A DNA stretch of 64,000 nt from Eikenella corrodens (GTDB lineage Bacteria > Pseudomonadota > Gammaproteobacteria > Burkholderiales > Neisseriaceae). Every line of letters begins with the position of its first letter. Positions within the stretch are counted from its first letter, which is position 1. Of this stretch, positions 48,696 to 57,323 are shown piece after piece. The stretch covers positions 372,001-436,000 of the forward strand of contig NZ_CP034670.1 in NCBI RefSeq assembly GCF_003990355.1. Reading direction: 5' to 3'. The notes under the pieces are model-generated. The model searched no databases. It was not told where the DNA came from and saw only the letters and a list, made by a program, of their open reading frames with translations. Both the position numbers and the translations under genes were made by a program.

Positions 48696-50327
48696 TTAGG
48701 ATTTGACGGCACCGTTGATTTTCCGATTAATCAGCCACTGCTGCGCCATGCTCAAGAGGTTGTTCACCACATAGTAGAGCACTAGGCCGGCAGGGAAGAA
48801 GAAGAACATCACGGAGAAGGCCAGCGGCATGATTTTCATCATTTTGGCCTGCATCGGGTCGCTCGGCGGCGGGCTGAATTTGGTTTGGATATACATAGTC
48901 AGCGCCATCAAAATCGGCAGAATGTAGAGCGGGTCGGGGCGGGCCAGGTCGGCGATCCAGCCCCATGAAGCCTGGCGCAGTTCAACCGAGGCGAGCAGTA
49001 CCCAATATAAGCCGATAAACACAGGGAACTGCAACAGCATGGGCAGGCAGCCGCCCAGCGGGTTGATTTTCTCGTCTTTATACATCTTCATCATGGCCTG
49101 TTGCAGCGCCATACGATCATCGCCGTGTTGTTTCTTTAGCATTTCCAGCTTAGGCGCAACGGCGCGCATCTTGGCCATGGAGCGGTAAGAGGCGTTGGTG
49201 AGTGGCAGCAGCAGGGTTTTGACGATGATGGTCAGCAAAACGATGGACCAGCCCCAGTTGCCGATGAGGCTGTGCAGCCAGTTGAGCAGGCCGAACAGCG
49301 GTGCGGCCACCACATGGGTGCGGCCATAGTCTTTCACCAGCTCCAAGCGGTCAGCCACTTTGCTGATCACGGCATATTCCTGCGGGCCGGCATACAATTC
49401 GGCAGGCACGCTCAGTTTCTGGCCAGCAGCAATCGCGGGCAGCGGCACACGCACCCCGGCAGAGTAAAGGTTATCGCTGCGGCGTTTGATATCGAGCAAG
49501 CAGTTGCCGTTTTGGCAGATGCTGTTGCCATCTTTGGGCTGTAACACCCACACAGTGGTGAAGTAGTGCTGGGTGAAGCCAACCCAGCCGCTGGTGGCGG
49601 TACGCTGGTAGTCGGCGCGATCACGTTTGCTCTCGAAGTCGTCGTCCAAATCTTTAAACGGCACTTTTTGGAAGTTGCCATCGGGCGTGTAGGCTACCGG
49701 GCCGACATAGGTTTGGTTGAAATAGCCGCTACCCTCGGGCGTGCTGCTGTCGCGCAATACGCGGTACACACCGTCCAGCTTCAGCGGGGCATCAGTGTGG
49801 TTGGTAATATCGAACCGTACATCAATAAGGTAGCTGCCTTTGCGGAAAGTATACACTTTGTCCACCTGAACGCCGTTGGTTTCCGGCGCGCTCAAGCGCA
49901 CTTCCAGCGTATCTCCGTTGAGGGTGTAGTTGTTTTGCGGGGCTTTGAAACTGCTGTCTTGTAGTAGATAGTTGCCTTTTTGGTCGATTAGCAACGATTG
50001 CACCAAGTATTTGTGCTCGTTGTTGTCGGAGAGCAGGGTGAAGGTTTTGCTGGCATCGCCGGCGGAGTTGTGTTTGAGCAAATCCAGCCCGCGCAAATCG
50101 CCGCTGTTTTCATCGATTACGGCTTTAAGTGTGTCGGTACTTACAGTAATCGGCTTGGTGGGCGGCAAATCGTTCCCGGCCACGGGAGCGGCGGCTTGCT
50201 GCTGCGCCTGCGCGGCTGCCTGTTCGGGTTGTTGCGGCTGGGGATTAAAATAATTCCAAACCATCAGGGTCAGGATAGCGATAATGGCAAAAACCGCCGT
50301 CCGCTTCAATTCGTTGTTGGATTCCAT
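48696..50327 (-). CDS. yidC: Membrane protein insertase YidC
   Basis: The ATG at 50327 (MESNNELKRTAVFAII) begins at the first helix and gives 543 residues. YidC has an N-terminal helix, a large periplasmic beta-sandwich (about 50-320), and five C-terminal helices with MRAVAPKLEMLKKQHGDDR, NPLGGCLPMLLQFPVFIGLY and FPAGLVLYYVVNNLLSMAQQ. It inserts small membrane proteins alone or with SecYEG. It is the last gene of the rpmH-rnpA-yidD-yidC operon. Confidence 0.97.
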   Translation of the reverse strand: MESNNELKRTAVFAIIAILTLMVWNYFNPQPQQPEQAAAQAQQQAAAPVAGNDLPPTKPITVSTDTLKAVIDENSGDLRGLDLLKHNSAGDASKTFTLLSDNNEHKYLVQSLLIDQKGNYLLQDSSFKAPQNNYTLNGDTLEVRLSAPETNGVQVDKVYTFRKGSYLIDVRFDITNHTDAPLKLDGVYRVLRDSSTPEGSGYFNQTYVGPVAYTPDGNFQKVPFKDLDDDFESKRDRADYQRTATSGWVGFTQHYFTTVWVLQPKDGNSICQNGNCLLDIKRRSDNLYSAGVRVPLPAIAAGQKLSVPAELYAGPQEYAVISKVADRLELVKDYGRTHVVAAPLFGLLNWLHSLIGNWGWSIVLLTIIVKTLLLPLTNASYRSMAKMRAVAPKLEMLKKQHGDDRMALQQAMMKMYKDEKINPLGGCLPMLLQFPVFIGLYWVLLASVELRQASWGWIADLARPDPLYILPILMALTMYIQTKFSPPPSDPMQAKMMKIMPLAFSVMFFFFPAGLVLYYVVNNLLSMAQQWLINRKINGAVKS

Positions 50328-50428
50328 AATCGGGTTCCGTTTGAAAACAGGAGAAAACGGCAGTCTGCATTCCAATGCAGGCTACCTGAAAATTCTGCTG
50401 CCATGCGGCATGAATGCAGCAGGCAGGT

Positions 50429-50641
50429 TTAAGGTACAGGGTCGTAACCGCTGCCGCCCCACGGATGGCAACGGCCGATGCGCTTGGCTGCCAGCCAGCC
50501 GCCTTTAAGCGCCCCGTATTTGCGCACCGCCTCGATAGCGTATTGCGAGCAGGTGGGCTGATAACGGCAGCGCGGCGGCAGCATCGGGCTGATTGCGTAT
50601 TGGTAAAACCGGATCAGCCCCAGCAGGATTTTGGCTAGCAT
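50429..50641 (-). CDS. yidD: Membrane protein insertion efficiency factor YidD
   Basis: The 70-residue protein has the invariant CRYQPTCSQYAIEAVRKYG, an N-terminal amphipathic helix and RCHPWGGSGYDPVP at the end. It overlaps the end of rnpA (ATGCTAG) and precedes yidC, the conserved order. Confidence 0.96.
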   Translation of the reverse strand: MLAKILLGLIRFYQYAISPMLPPRCRYQPTCSQYAIEAVRKYGALKGGWLAAKRIGRCHPWGGSGYDPVP

Positions 50642-50976
50642 GGTTTTTTCGGCACAATTTGTTCCAACTGCGCCAACACCTGCTGCCGTTCGGCCTTACC
50701 GAACGGACGGCGCACGCGAACCACCAAATCGCTGCTGTCCAAACGGTGCCGATTAAGGCGGAACCATTCGCGCAGCGTGCGTTTCATATAGTTGCGGCGG
50801 TTGGCACGGCGGGCGGTTTTCTTGGCCACCACCAAACCCAGCCGGGGATGCCCCAGTCCATTTGGCTTGTGCCACAGTTGGATATCCGGCCGCGATTTCA
50901 GCCGGCGTAAAGCAAAAACGGATGAGAAATCATCCGTTTTCAGTAAGCGGTATGGTTTGCCGAAACAGTATTCCAC
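50635..50976 (-). CDS. rnpA: Ribonuclease P protein component
   Basis: The 113-residue basic protein has the RNase P signature RRANRRNYMKRTLREWFR and a typical start FGKPYRLLKTDDFSSVF. It starts with GTG 2 bp after the rpmH stop. It assists the catalytic RNA in 5' tRNA maturation. Confidence 0.96.
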   Translation of the reverse strand: MEYCFGKPYRLLKTDDFSSVFALRRLKSRPDIQLWHKPNGLGHPRLGLVVAKKTARRANRRNYMKRTLREWFRLNRHRLDSSDLVVRVRRPFGKAERQQVLAQLEQIVPKKPC

Positions 50977-50978
50977 TG

Positions 50979-51113
50979 TTATACGGCCAAACGTTTACGG
51001 CCTTTGGCGCGACGAGCAGCCAACACGGCACGGCCGCCGCGGGTTTTGGAACGAACCAAGAAGCCATGGGTGCGTTTGCGGCGGATAACGGAGGGTTGAT
51101 AAGTGCGTTTCAT
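50979..51113 (-). CDS. rpmH: 50S ribosomal protein L34
   Basis: The 44-residue protein reads MKRTYQPSVIRRKRTHGF and continues to KGRKRLAV, the full L34 sequence pattern. It is the first gene of the rpmH-rnpA-yidD-yidC operon and is divergent from dnaA. Confidence 0.98.
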   Translation of the reverse strand: MKRTYQPSVIRRKRTHGFLVRSKTRGGRAVLAARRAKGRKRLAV

Positions 51114-51154
51114 GATGTTTCCCGTGGAAATAATCTAAAATCAGAAAGCGGCGT

Positions 51155-51183
51155 ATTACACCTGATTTTGCTGAAATTGTCAA
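51155..51183 (-). promoter_or_regulatory. rpmH operon promoter
   Basis: On the minus strand TTGACA (51178-51183) and TGTAAT (51155-51160) are separated by 17 bp, 41 bp before the rpmH start. Confidence 0.8.
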
Positions 51184-51217
51184 ACTATTCGTGCTGCATG
51201 CCGCTTTTCCTCCCGCC

Positions 51218-51247
51218 TTGGTTCACCCCCTGGATTTTGGGTATAAT
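51218..51247 (+). promoter_or_regulatory. dnaA promoter
   Basis: TATAAT at 51242-51247 with TTGGTT at 51218-51223, 18-bp spacing, about 80 bp before the dnaA ATG. Confidence 0.65.
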
Positions 51248-51328
51248 CCACCGTTCACGCCTGCACGAATATGGCGGTGTATCACACACCCTTACCGCTT
51301 CCCTTATATTCTTTTCAGAACCGCCACC

Positions 51329-52861
51329 ATGACGCTCGACCAATTCTGGCCACACTGCCTGCATCATTTGCGCCACACTCTGCCTGCCAAACAGTATCAA
51401 AGCTGGATTGAGCCTTTGAGCGTGGGCGAAGGTGCGGGCAGAGAATGGGTAGTGTATGCGCCCAGCCGCTTTGTGTTGAACATGTTGCGCACCCGCTATG
51501 CTGCCGAAATCAGCAAACTGCTGGCAGAAAGGCTACCTGAAAATACTCCGACACTGCGGTTCGAACAAGGAGAAGGCAAACACTATGCCCCAGCCGACAA
51601 GCCGGCACCGGTGCGTACTGCTAAAGCTGCTGCACCAGTTGAACAAACCAGCAAACCGGCTGCCCCGCAACATGCCGACAAACGCAGCGCCTTAGAAATC
51701 GTGCAATCCCGATTGGAAAGCTTGGGCATCAATCTGCAGGCCGAGCCAAGCGGGCAACCCGCACCAACCAAACCGGCAGCCAAGCCTGCCCAAGCCAAAT
51801 CTGCCGCCAAACGCGAAGAGCGCCAGCAGCAGCGCTATGCGCAGACCAATTTGTCGCCGGAATATACTTTCGACACTTTGGTGGAAGGCAAAGGCAACCG
51901 CCTGGCCGTGGCCGCTGCCCGTTCGATTGCCGAAAACCCGGGCAAAAACTACAACCCCTTCTTTTTATACGGCAGCACCGGCCTGGGTAAAACCCATCTG
52001 GCGCAGGCCGTGGGCAATGAGTTGTTGCGCCTCAAACCCGAAGCCAAGGTTTACTATATGCATGCCGAAGACTTCGTGCGCGGTATGATTCAGGCCTTCC
52101 GCAACCACGCCCACGATGCCTTCCGACAGCAATACAAGCCCTACGATTTCCTCATTATCGACGACATCCAGTTCATCAAAGGCAAAGACCGCAGCATGGA
52201 AGAGTTTTTCCACCTGTATAACCATTGCCACCACCATAAAAAACAGATTATCCTTACCTGCGACGTGTTGCCCACCAAAATCGACGACATGGACGACCGT
52301 CTGAAATCCCGTTTTTCATGGGGTTTGACGCTGGAGCTGGAGCCGCCGGAATTGGAAATGCGGGTGGAGATTTTGCAGAAAAAAGCCGATTCCGTGGGCG
52401 TGGAGTTAAAGGAAGAAGCCGCCTTTTTCATCGCCACCCATATCCGTTCCAACGTGCGCGAGCTGGAAGGCGCGTTTAAGCGGGTGGAAGCGCGCAGCCG
52501 CTTCGAGCATAAGCCGATTGATGTAGAACTGGCCACCGAAGCCCTGCAAGATATCGTGGCCGGCAACTTCAAGCCGATTAACCTGCCGTTGATTATGGAT
52601 GCGGTGGCCAAATATTACGGCATCCGCACTGCCGACCTTATCGGCAAAAAGCGCGCGCAAAGCATCGTCCGCCCGCGTCATCTGGCCATCAAGCTTGCCC
52701 GCGAGCTGACCACCCACAGCTACGAAGACATCGGCAAAGCCTTCGGCGGGCGCGACCACAGCACGGTGCTCAACTCCGTGAAAAAGGCTGATGAATTGCG
52801 TCAGGAAAATGCCGAAATTGCCCAAGATTACGAAAAACTATTGATTATAATCAAAAATTAA
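51329..52861 (+). CDS. dnaA: Chromosomal replication initiator DnaA
   Basis: The ATG at 51329 (MTLDQFWPHCLHHLR) gives 510 residues; the longer upstream reading crosses the promoter. Domain I spans about 1-75, a variable Ala/Pro/Lys-rich domain II follows (with a DUS read as RLPEN), and the AAA+ domain has GSTGLGKTHL (about 215-224) and FLIIDDIQF. Domain IV carries the DnaA-box-binding signature FGGRDHSTVLNSVKK. It binds origin DnaA boxes and starts replication. dnaN follows after 15 bp in the same operon. Confidence 0.98.
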   Translation: MTLDQFWPHCLHHLRHTLPAKQYQSWIEPLSVGEGAGREWVVYAPSRFVLNMLRTRYAAEISKLLAERLPENTPTLRFEQGEGKHYAPADKPAPVRTAKAAAPVEQTSKPAAPQHADKRSALEIVQSRLESLGINLQAEPSGQPAPTKPAAKPAQAKSAAKREERQQQRYAQTNLSPEYTFDTLVEGKGNRLAVAAARSIAENPGKNYNPFFLYGSTGLGKTHLAQAVGNELLRLKPEAKVYYMHAEDFVRGMIQAFRNHAHDAFRQQYKPYDFLIIDDIQFIKGKDRSMEEFFHLYNHCHHHKKQIILTCDVLPTKIDDMDDRLKSRFSWGLTLELEPPELEMRVEILQKKADSVGVELKEEAAFFIATHIRSNVRELEGAFKRVEARSRFEHKPIDVELATEALQDIVAGNFKPINLPLIMDAVAKYYGIRTADLIGKKRAQSIVRPRHLAIKLARELTTHSYEDIGKAFGGRDHSTVLNSVKKADELRQENAEIAQDYEKLLIIIKN

Positions 52862-52876
52862 ACCTAAGGAATCTGT

Positions 52877-53980
52877 ATGTTGATTTTAGAAGCCGAGCGC
52901 GACACCCTGCTCAAACCGCTGCAAGCCGTTACCGGCATTGTGGAGCGCAAGCACACCTTGCCGATTCTCTCCAACGTGCTGATTGAACGCACCGGCGGGC
53001 AAACCAATATTTTGGCCACCGATTTGGAAATCCAAATCCATACTCATGGCCCGCACACCGATGCCGAAGACTTCCGCATCACCACCAACGCCAAAAAACT
53101 GCAAGACATCCTGCGCGCCCTGCCCGAAGGCGCGATTGTGGCGCTGGATTGGGCGCAAAACCGCCTCACCCTTAAGGCCGGCAAATCCCGCTTCGCCCTG
53201 CAAACCCTGCCGGCCGAAGATTTCCCGCTGATGAGCATCGGCGAAGAAGTGGTTTCCGCCTTCACCCTGCCGCAGGAAACCTTCCGCAATATGCTCTCGC
53301 AAGTGCAATATGCCATGGCCGTGCAAGACATCCGCTATTATCTCAACGGCTTGCTGATGCAGGTGGAAGGCAGCAATCTGCGCTTGGTGGCCACCGACGG
53401 TCACCGCTTGGCCTACTCCGCCGCCGTGATTGATGCCGACTTGCCCAAAGCCGAAGTGATCCTGCCGCGCAAAACCGTGCTCGAGCTGTTCAAATTGCTC
53501 AACCGCCCCGAAGAGCCCGTTACCGTGGAACTCTTAAACAACCAAGTGCGCTTCCGCTGCAACGATACCGTAGTGGTGAGCAAAGTGGTGGACGGTAAAT
53601 TCCCCGATTTCAACCGTGTGATTCCGCAAGATAACGACAAAATTTTCCTGCTCGGCCGCCAGCCGCTCTTGGGCGCACTGGAACGCGCCGCCATTTTGGC
53701 CAACGAAAAATTCCGCGGCGTGCGCCTGCAGCTGCGCCCCGGCCTGCTGAGCGTGTTGTGCAGCAACAGCGAGCAGGAAGAAGCGCGTGAAGAGCTGGAA
53801 ATCGCCTATCAGGGTGCCGAGCTGGAAGTAGGCTTCAACATCAATTATCTGATGGACGTATTGCGCAACGTACACGCTGAAGACATCCAACTGGCCTTCG
53901 GCGATGCCAACCGCTCCACCCTGTTTACCATCCCCGACAACGCCGATTTCAAATACATCGTGATGCCGATGCGCATCTAA
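52877..53980 (+). CDS. dnaN: DNA polymerase III beta sliding clamp
   Basis: The 367-residue protein has the three-domain clamp fold; recognisable parts include LKPLQAVTGIVERKHTLPIL, ATDGHRLAYSAAVI and the C-terminal YIVMPMRI. It forms the ring that holds polymerase on DNA. It is co-transcribed with dnaA. Confidence 0.98.
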   Translation: MLILEAERDTLLKPLQAVTGIVERKHTLPILSNVLIERTGGQTNILATDLEIQIHTHGPHTDAEDFRITTNAKKLQDILRALPEGAIVALDWAQNRLTLKAGKSRFALQTLPAEDFPLMSIGEEVVSAFTLPQETFRNMLSQVQYAMAVQDIRYYLNGLLMQVEGSNLRLVATDGHRLAYSAAVIDADLPKAEVILPRKTVLELFKLLNRPEEPVTVELLNNQVRFRCNDTVVVSKVVDGKFPDFNRVIPQDNDKIFLLGRQPLLGALERAAILANEKFRGVRLQLRPGLLSVLCSNSEQEEAREELEIAYQGAELEVGFNINYLMDVLRNVHAEDIQLAFGDANRSTLFTIPDNADFKYIVMPMRI

Positions 53981-54002
53981 GGCCGCATCAGCATACGCCA
54001 AC

Positions 54003-54044
54003 AGGCTACCTGAAAATGACAAAGTAAAAGTTTTCAGGTAGCCT
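54003..54044. terminator. Inverted DUS pair after dnaN
   Basis: AGGCTACCTGAAAA and TTTTCAGGTAGCCT with a 14-bp loop. gyrB, which often follows, is absent here. Confidence 0.6.
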
Positions 54045-54144
54045 GAAGAATATGTGGCAAACAAGCAAGCTCGCGCTATAAACTTTGCCCTTTAACCGTT
54101 TCAGGTAGCCTTTCGCCGCCGCACACCCATTCTAAGGAACCACC

Positions 54145-55962
54145 ATGTCTTCACGGCATTTCCGTATCCGCGCCCTCGCGCTCTCCGCCCTCCTGCTGCC
54201 GCTGGCCGCCCAAGCCGCGCCCGCACCGCGCCAATCCGCCTCGCAGCCCCCGCTTACCCGCCGCCAAGTCATCGACCGTGCCAACGACCTGATGATTGCC
54301 TTCTCTTCCGAAATCATCCTCCAGCAAGGCCAAGGCAGTGCAGCCCTTGCTTCTTATAACCGCCTCTTTCAACGCACCAAAGACCCTGCCGTAGCCGAGC
54401 GTGCTGTGGAAATTGCTCTTTCCGCCAATGTGCGGTTGGCCGAGCAAATGCTTGAGCGCTGGCAGGAAGCCGAGCCCCAGCCTTCTGCCGGGCAAAAACG
54501 TATGCGCTGGATTGTGGCTGCGGCCAAAGGCGATATTGCCACGGTGCGCGCCGGCCTGCCCGAAATCCTCGCCCAAACCGACCGCCAGCGCATGCGCAAC
54601 GTCTTCCTGCGTATGGCCCAGCTTGCCCTCGAGCACCCCGAAGCCGCCGACGCGCAAACTACCCGCCTTGTGCACCAGGCCGCCGCCCGCTTCCCCGGCC
54701 TGGCCGAAGCCGCCATTGCCGATGCCATCTACTCCGCCCACGCCCGCCGAACCGCCGATGCCAACGCCGCCCTGCGCCGCCTCTCCAGCCTCGACAGCGA
54801 CATCCGCCCCATCACCGGCGCCACCCTGCGCCTGATTACCCGCCGCCAGCCCGAAGTACTCGAATACTTCTTCCGCCATACCGACAGCCGCCACCTCTCC
54901 CCCATGTGGCAAAACCTGCAAGTAGAATACCTCATCGCCGCCAAACGCGAAGAAGAAGCTTACCGCCTGCTGCAAAATATGCTGGCCAAAACCCCGGATG
55001 CCGACCTCTACATCCAAGCCGGCATCCTCTCCGTGCGCCGCAAAGAGCCCGTGGCCACCACCATCAACTACTTCGACAAGGCCTACCTGTACGGCACCCA
55101 GCAGCAGAAAAGCCGCGCCGCCCTGCTCGCCGCCATGCGCTTGATTGAGAGCGAGAAAATAGCCGAGGCCCGCAACTGGCTCGACCGTGCCAACGATCCT
55201 GAGGCCCAGTTCGACAAACATATTTTGGAAGCCCGCATCGCCGAGGCCGGGAAAGACTGGAAAGCCGCCGAAGATGCCCTGCTGCGTGCCGAATCCATCG
55301 TATCGGCCGGCCGCAGCAACGCCATCTTTGATGCCGAAGACCTCCTCGTTGCCCACCTGCGCATCGCCCGCGAGCAGCCGCCTGCCGAAGCCCTCAACAG
55401 CATCCGCAGCCTCTATCGCCGCTACAGCGACAACTCCGCCCCGCCCGCCATGCTCGCCCTCATCCTCGAGCAGCGCGCCATCCTGTATGCCGACCGCCTG
55501 CAACAGCCCGAGAAAGCCGTAGCCGACCTCAAGCAGGCGCAAGAACTCGTGCCCAAAAACCCCGACATCCTCAATTCCCTCGGCTACACCATGCTCTCCC
55601 TGCCCAATCCCGACCTGGCCCAGGCACGCCGCTACATTGAGCGAGCTTTGGGCCGCCGTCCCGATTCGCCCGAAATCCAAGACAGCATGGGCTGGGTGTT
55701 GTTCAAGCAAGGCCAACCCCAAGCCGCCCTGCCGTATTTGCAGCGCGCCCATGCCAAGCTGTCGGAAGCCGATGATGTAGCCGCCCACCTCGGCGAAGTA
55801 TTGTGGACACTCGGCCGCAAAAACGAAGCCATGGCCGTTTGGCAGACCGCCCAACGCAAAGGCGGCGACAAACCCGTCTTACAGGAAACCCTGAAACGCC
55901 TCAACGTAAGCCTCCCGCCTTCCGGTGGGAAAGCCGGTAGCGGAGGCAGCGGCGGCCATTAA
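54145..55962 (+). CDS. Exported tetratricopeptide-repeat protein
   Basis: The 605-residue protein has a Sec signal peptide (RIRALALSALLLPLAAQA, cleavage near residue 25). It is mostly helical repeats, with clear TPR-like units near the end (ILNSLGYTMLSLPNPDLAQA, DSMGWVLFKQGQPQAALPYL, AAHLGEVLWTLGRKNEAMAV) and ends in a Gly/Ser-rich tail. Proteins of this shape occur next to or apart from lolB in other bacteria and often have no known role. I expect a periplasmic scaffold. A DUS precedes the ATG. Confidence 0.82.
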   Translation: MSSRHFRIRALALSALLLPLAAQAAPAPRQSASQPPLTRRQVIDRANDLMIAFSSEIILQQGQGSAALASYNRLFQRTKDPAVAERAVEIALSANVRLAEQMLERWQEAEPQPSAGQKRMRWIVAAAKGDIATVRAGLPEILAQTDRQRMRNVFLRMAQLALEHPEAADAQTTRLVHQAAARFPGLAEAAIADAIYSAHARRTADANAALRRLSSLDSDIRPITGATLRLITRRQPEVLEYFFRHTDSRHLSPMWQNLQVEYLIAAKREEEAYRLLQNMLAKTPDADLYIQAGILSVRRKEPVATTINYFDKAYLYGTQQQKSRAALLAAMRLIESEKIAEARNWLDRANDPEAQFDKHILEARIAEAGKDWKAAEDALLRAESIVSAGRSNAIFDAEDLLVAHLRIAREQPPAEALNSIRSLYRRYSDNSAPPAMLALILEQRAILYADRLQQPEKAVADLKQAQELVPKNPDILNSLGYTMLSLPNPDLAQARRYIERALGRRPDSPEIQDSMGWVLFKQGQPQAALPYLQRAHAKLSEADDVAAHLGEVLWTLGRKNEAMAVWQTAQRKGGDKPVLQETLKRLNVSLPPSGGKAGSGGSGGH

Positions 55963-55965
55963 ACC

Positions 55966-56009
55966 AAAGGCTACCTGAAAATCGTTTCTCCCGTTTTCAG
56001 GTAGCCTTT
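55966..56009 (+). terminator. Inverted DUS pair after the TPR gene
   Basis: AAAGGCTACCTGAAA and TTTTCAGGTAGCCTTT with a 13-bp loop, 4 bp after the stop. Confidence 0.75.
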
Positions 56010-56020
56010 ATCATTTGTTT

Positions 56021-56064
56021 TATAGTGGATTAACAAAAACCGGTACAGCGTTGGCTCGCCTTCG
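56021..56064 (+). mobile_element. Truncated Correia-type element (left half only)
   Basis: TATAGTGGATTAACAAAAA followed by CCGGTACAGCGTTGGCTCGC then stops at TTCGC, where a DUS hairpin begins. The right half and right terminus are missing. Confidence 0.75.
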
Positions 56065-56067
56065 CAT

Positions 56068-56127
56068 AAAAGGCTACCTGAAAAACGGCGCAGCAATCTT
56101 GCCGTGCCGCTTTTCAGGTAGCCTTTT
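56068..56127. terminator. Inverted DUS pair after the amidase-family gene
   Basis: AAAAGGCTACCTGAAAA and TTTTCAGGTAGCCTTTT with a 26-bp loop containing GCGGCACGGCAAG-type secondary pairing. It lies just past the minus-strand gene's stop. Confidence 0.6.
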
Positions 56128-56153
56128 GCCGCTCCCATTCTGGGCCAAACGCG

Positions 56154-57062
56154 TTATGGCAACTCAATCCCTAATTGTTCCGTTACCCTGCGCGGCAGGG
56201 CGAAGCGGCAGGTTTTGTTGGGATCGACCACTTGGCACACCTGCAAATCGCCGGCGATGCTTTGCAAGGCGATGGCTTGGTTGGCGTCGAGCCCGCCGTG
56301 TGCGGTGAGCAGGTCGGTGGCCATCAGGGTGGCGGTTTCGGCGGCTTGATCCAAATCGGGGCTGGAGGCGATGGTGTAGCAGCAGTCGGCGGTCACGGCC
56401 AGCGGCAGGGGATAGGGGCGGCCTTTGATGACGCTCACGTCCACTTCCACCGCGCCTTTGATTTCCAGGCCAGAAATGCCCACCTCGCCGTCGCCCATAC
56501 CGGCGTGCAAATCGCCCATGGCCAGCAGCGCGCCGGGCACGTTTACCGGCAGGAGCAGCGTGGTGCCTTCGGCGATGATTTTGGTGTCCATATTGCCGCC
56601 GTGTGCATCGGGCGTGCCGCAGCTGATGGCACCTTCGGCGGGTGCGGTGCCAATCACGCCGATCATCGGGTTGAGCGGCAGGCGCACTTTGCCGAACAAG
56701 ACAACGTGGTTGTCCTCCACCGGCACGATGTCGATGCGACCGTGTTCCAGCCGCTTACCGGCCACGCCTGCGCCGGGCAGGGTGGCGAGCACGGCCTGTT
56801 TGCCCAATTCGATGCGGCGGATGTGCACGCGCAGGGTGTCGCCCGGCTCGGCGCCTTCCACAAACAGAGGGCCGGTGGCAGGATTGATGCGGTTCCAGTC
56901 GAGATTGTCAAAGGTGTCGTCGGGGGTTTGGATTTGGTCGGTGAAGCAGTCGCAGGTTTCAAAACGCACGCGGCTGCCGGATGCGGCGCGCAGCACGGGG
57001 GCGTTGTCGGGCGATATGGCGAATACGGTTTGGCTGGCGGGAATGGTGGGGAGTGTGCTCAT
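56154..57062 (-). CDS. Acetamidase/formamidase-family protein
   Basis: The 302-residue protein matches the FmdA/AmdA family in layout: an N-terminal strand-rich part with FDNLDWNRINPATGPLFVEG and GDTLRVHIRRI, then GGNMDTKIIAEGTTLLLPVN, GALLAMGDLHAGMGDGEVG and TADCCYTIASSPDLDQA. Members hydrolyse formamide or acetamide to ammonia and the acid. The substrate here is not known. It is a single gene; a DUS and Correia-type element lie upstream. Confidence 0.9.
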   Translation of the reverse strand: MSTLPTIPASQTVFAISPDNAPVLRAASGSRVRFETCDCFTDQIQTPDDTFDNLDWNRINPATGPLFVEGAEPGDTLRVHIRRIELGKQAVLATLPGAGVAGKRLEHGRIDIVPVEDNHVVLFGKVRLPLNPMIGVIGTAPAEGAISCGTPDAHGGNMDTKIIAEGTTLLLPVNVPGALLAMGDLHAGMGDGEVGISGLEIKGAVEVDVSVIKGRPYPLPLAVTADCCYTIASSPDLDQAAETATLMATDLLTAHGGLDANQAIALQSIAGDLQVCQVVDPNKTCRFALPRRVTEQLGIELP

Positions 57063-57128
57063 GGCGGGTGTCCTTGAGGTTAGGGGAATGGGTTGGCTGT
57101 AAGGCTACCTGAAAATTGGTTTGGGCTC

Positions 57129-57232
57129 TATAGTGAATTAACAAAAATCAGGACAAGATAACGAGCCGCAGACAGTACAGATAGTACGGCAAGGCGAGGC
57201 AACGCTGTACTGGTTTTTGTTAATCCACTATA
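57129..57232 (-). mobile_element. Correia-type miniature element, 104 bp
   Basis: It runs from TATAGTGAATTAACAAAAA through TCAGGACAAGATAACGAGCC to TTGTTAATCCACTATA, in the reverse internal orientation. It lies between the amidase-family gene's start and gltS. Confidence 0.88.
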
Positions 57233-57323
57233 CATTTTCAGGTAGCCTTTTTGGCGTTCTCTGATAATCGGCGAACAAAAACGGCATCCCCAATCGGATG
57301 CCGTTTGCTCATGCCGGGGCAGG

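Noticed and set aside
51114..51328. Replication origin between rpmH and dnaA
   Set aside because: I find no convincing cluster of DnaA boxes (TTATCCACA-type) in this 215-bp spacer, so I do not call oriC although dnaA and dnaN are here.
54151..55854. 567-codon minus-strand frame opposite the TPR gene
   Set aside because: Antisense shadow of a well-supported gene with a signal peptide and TPR units.
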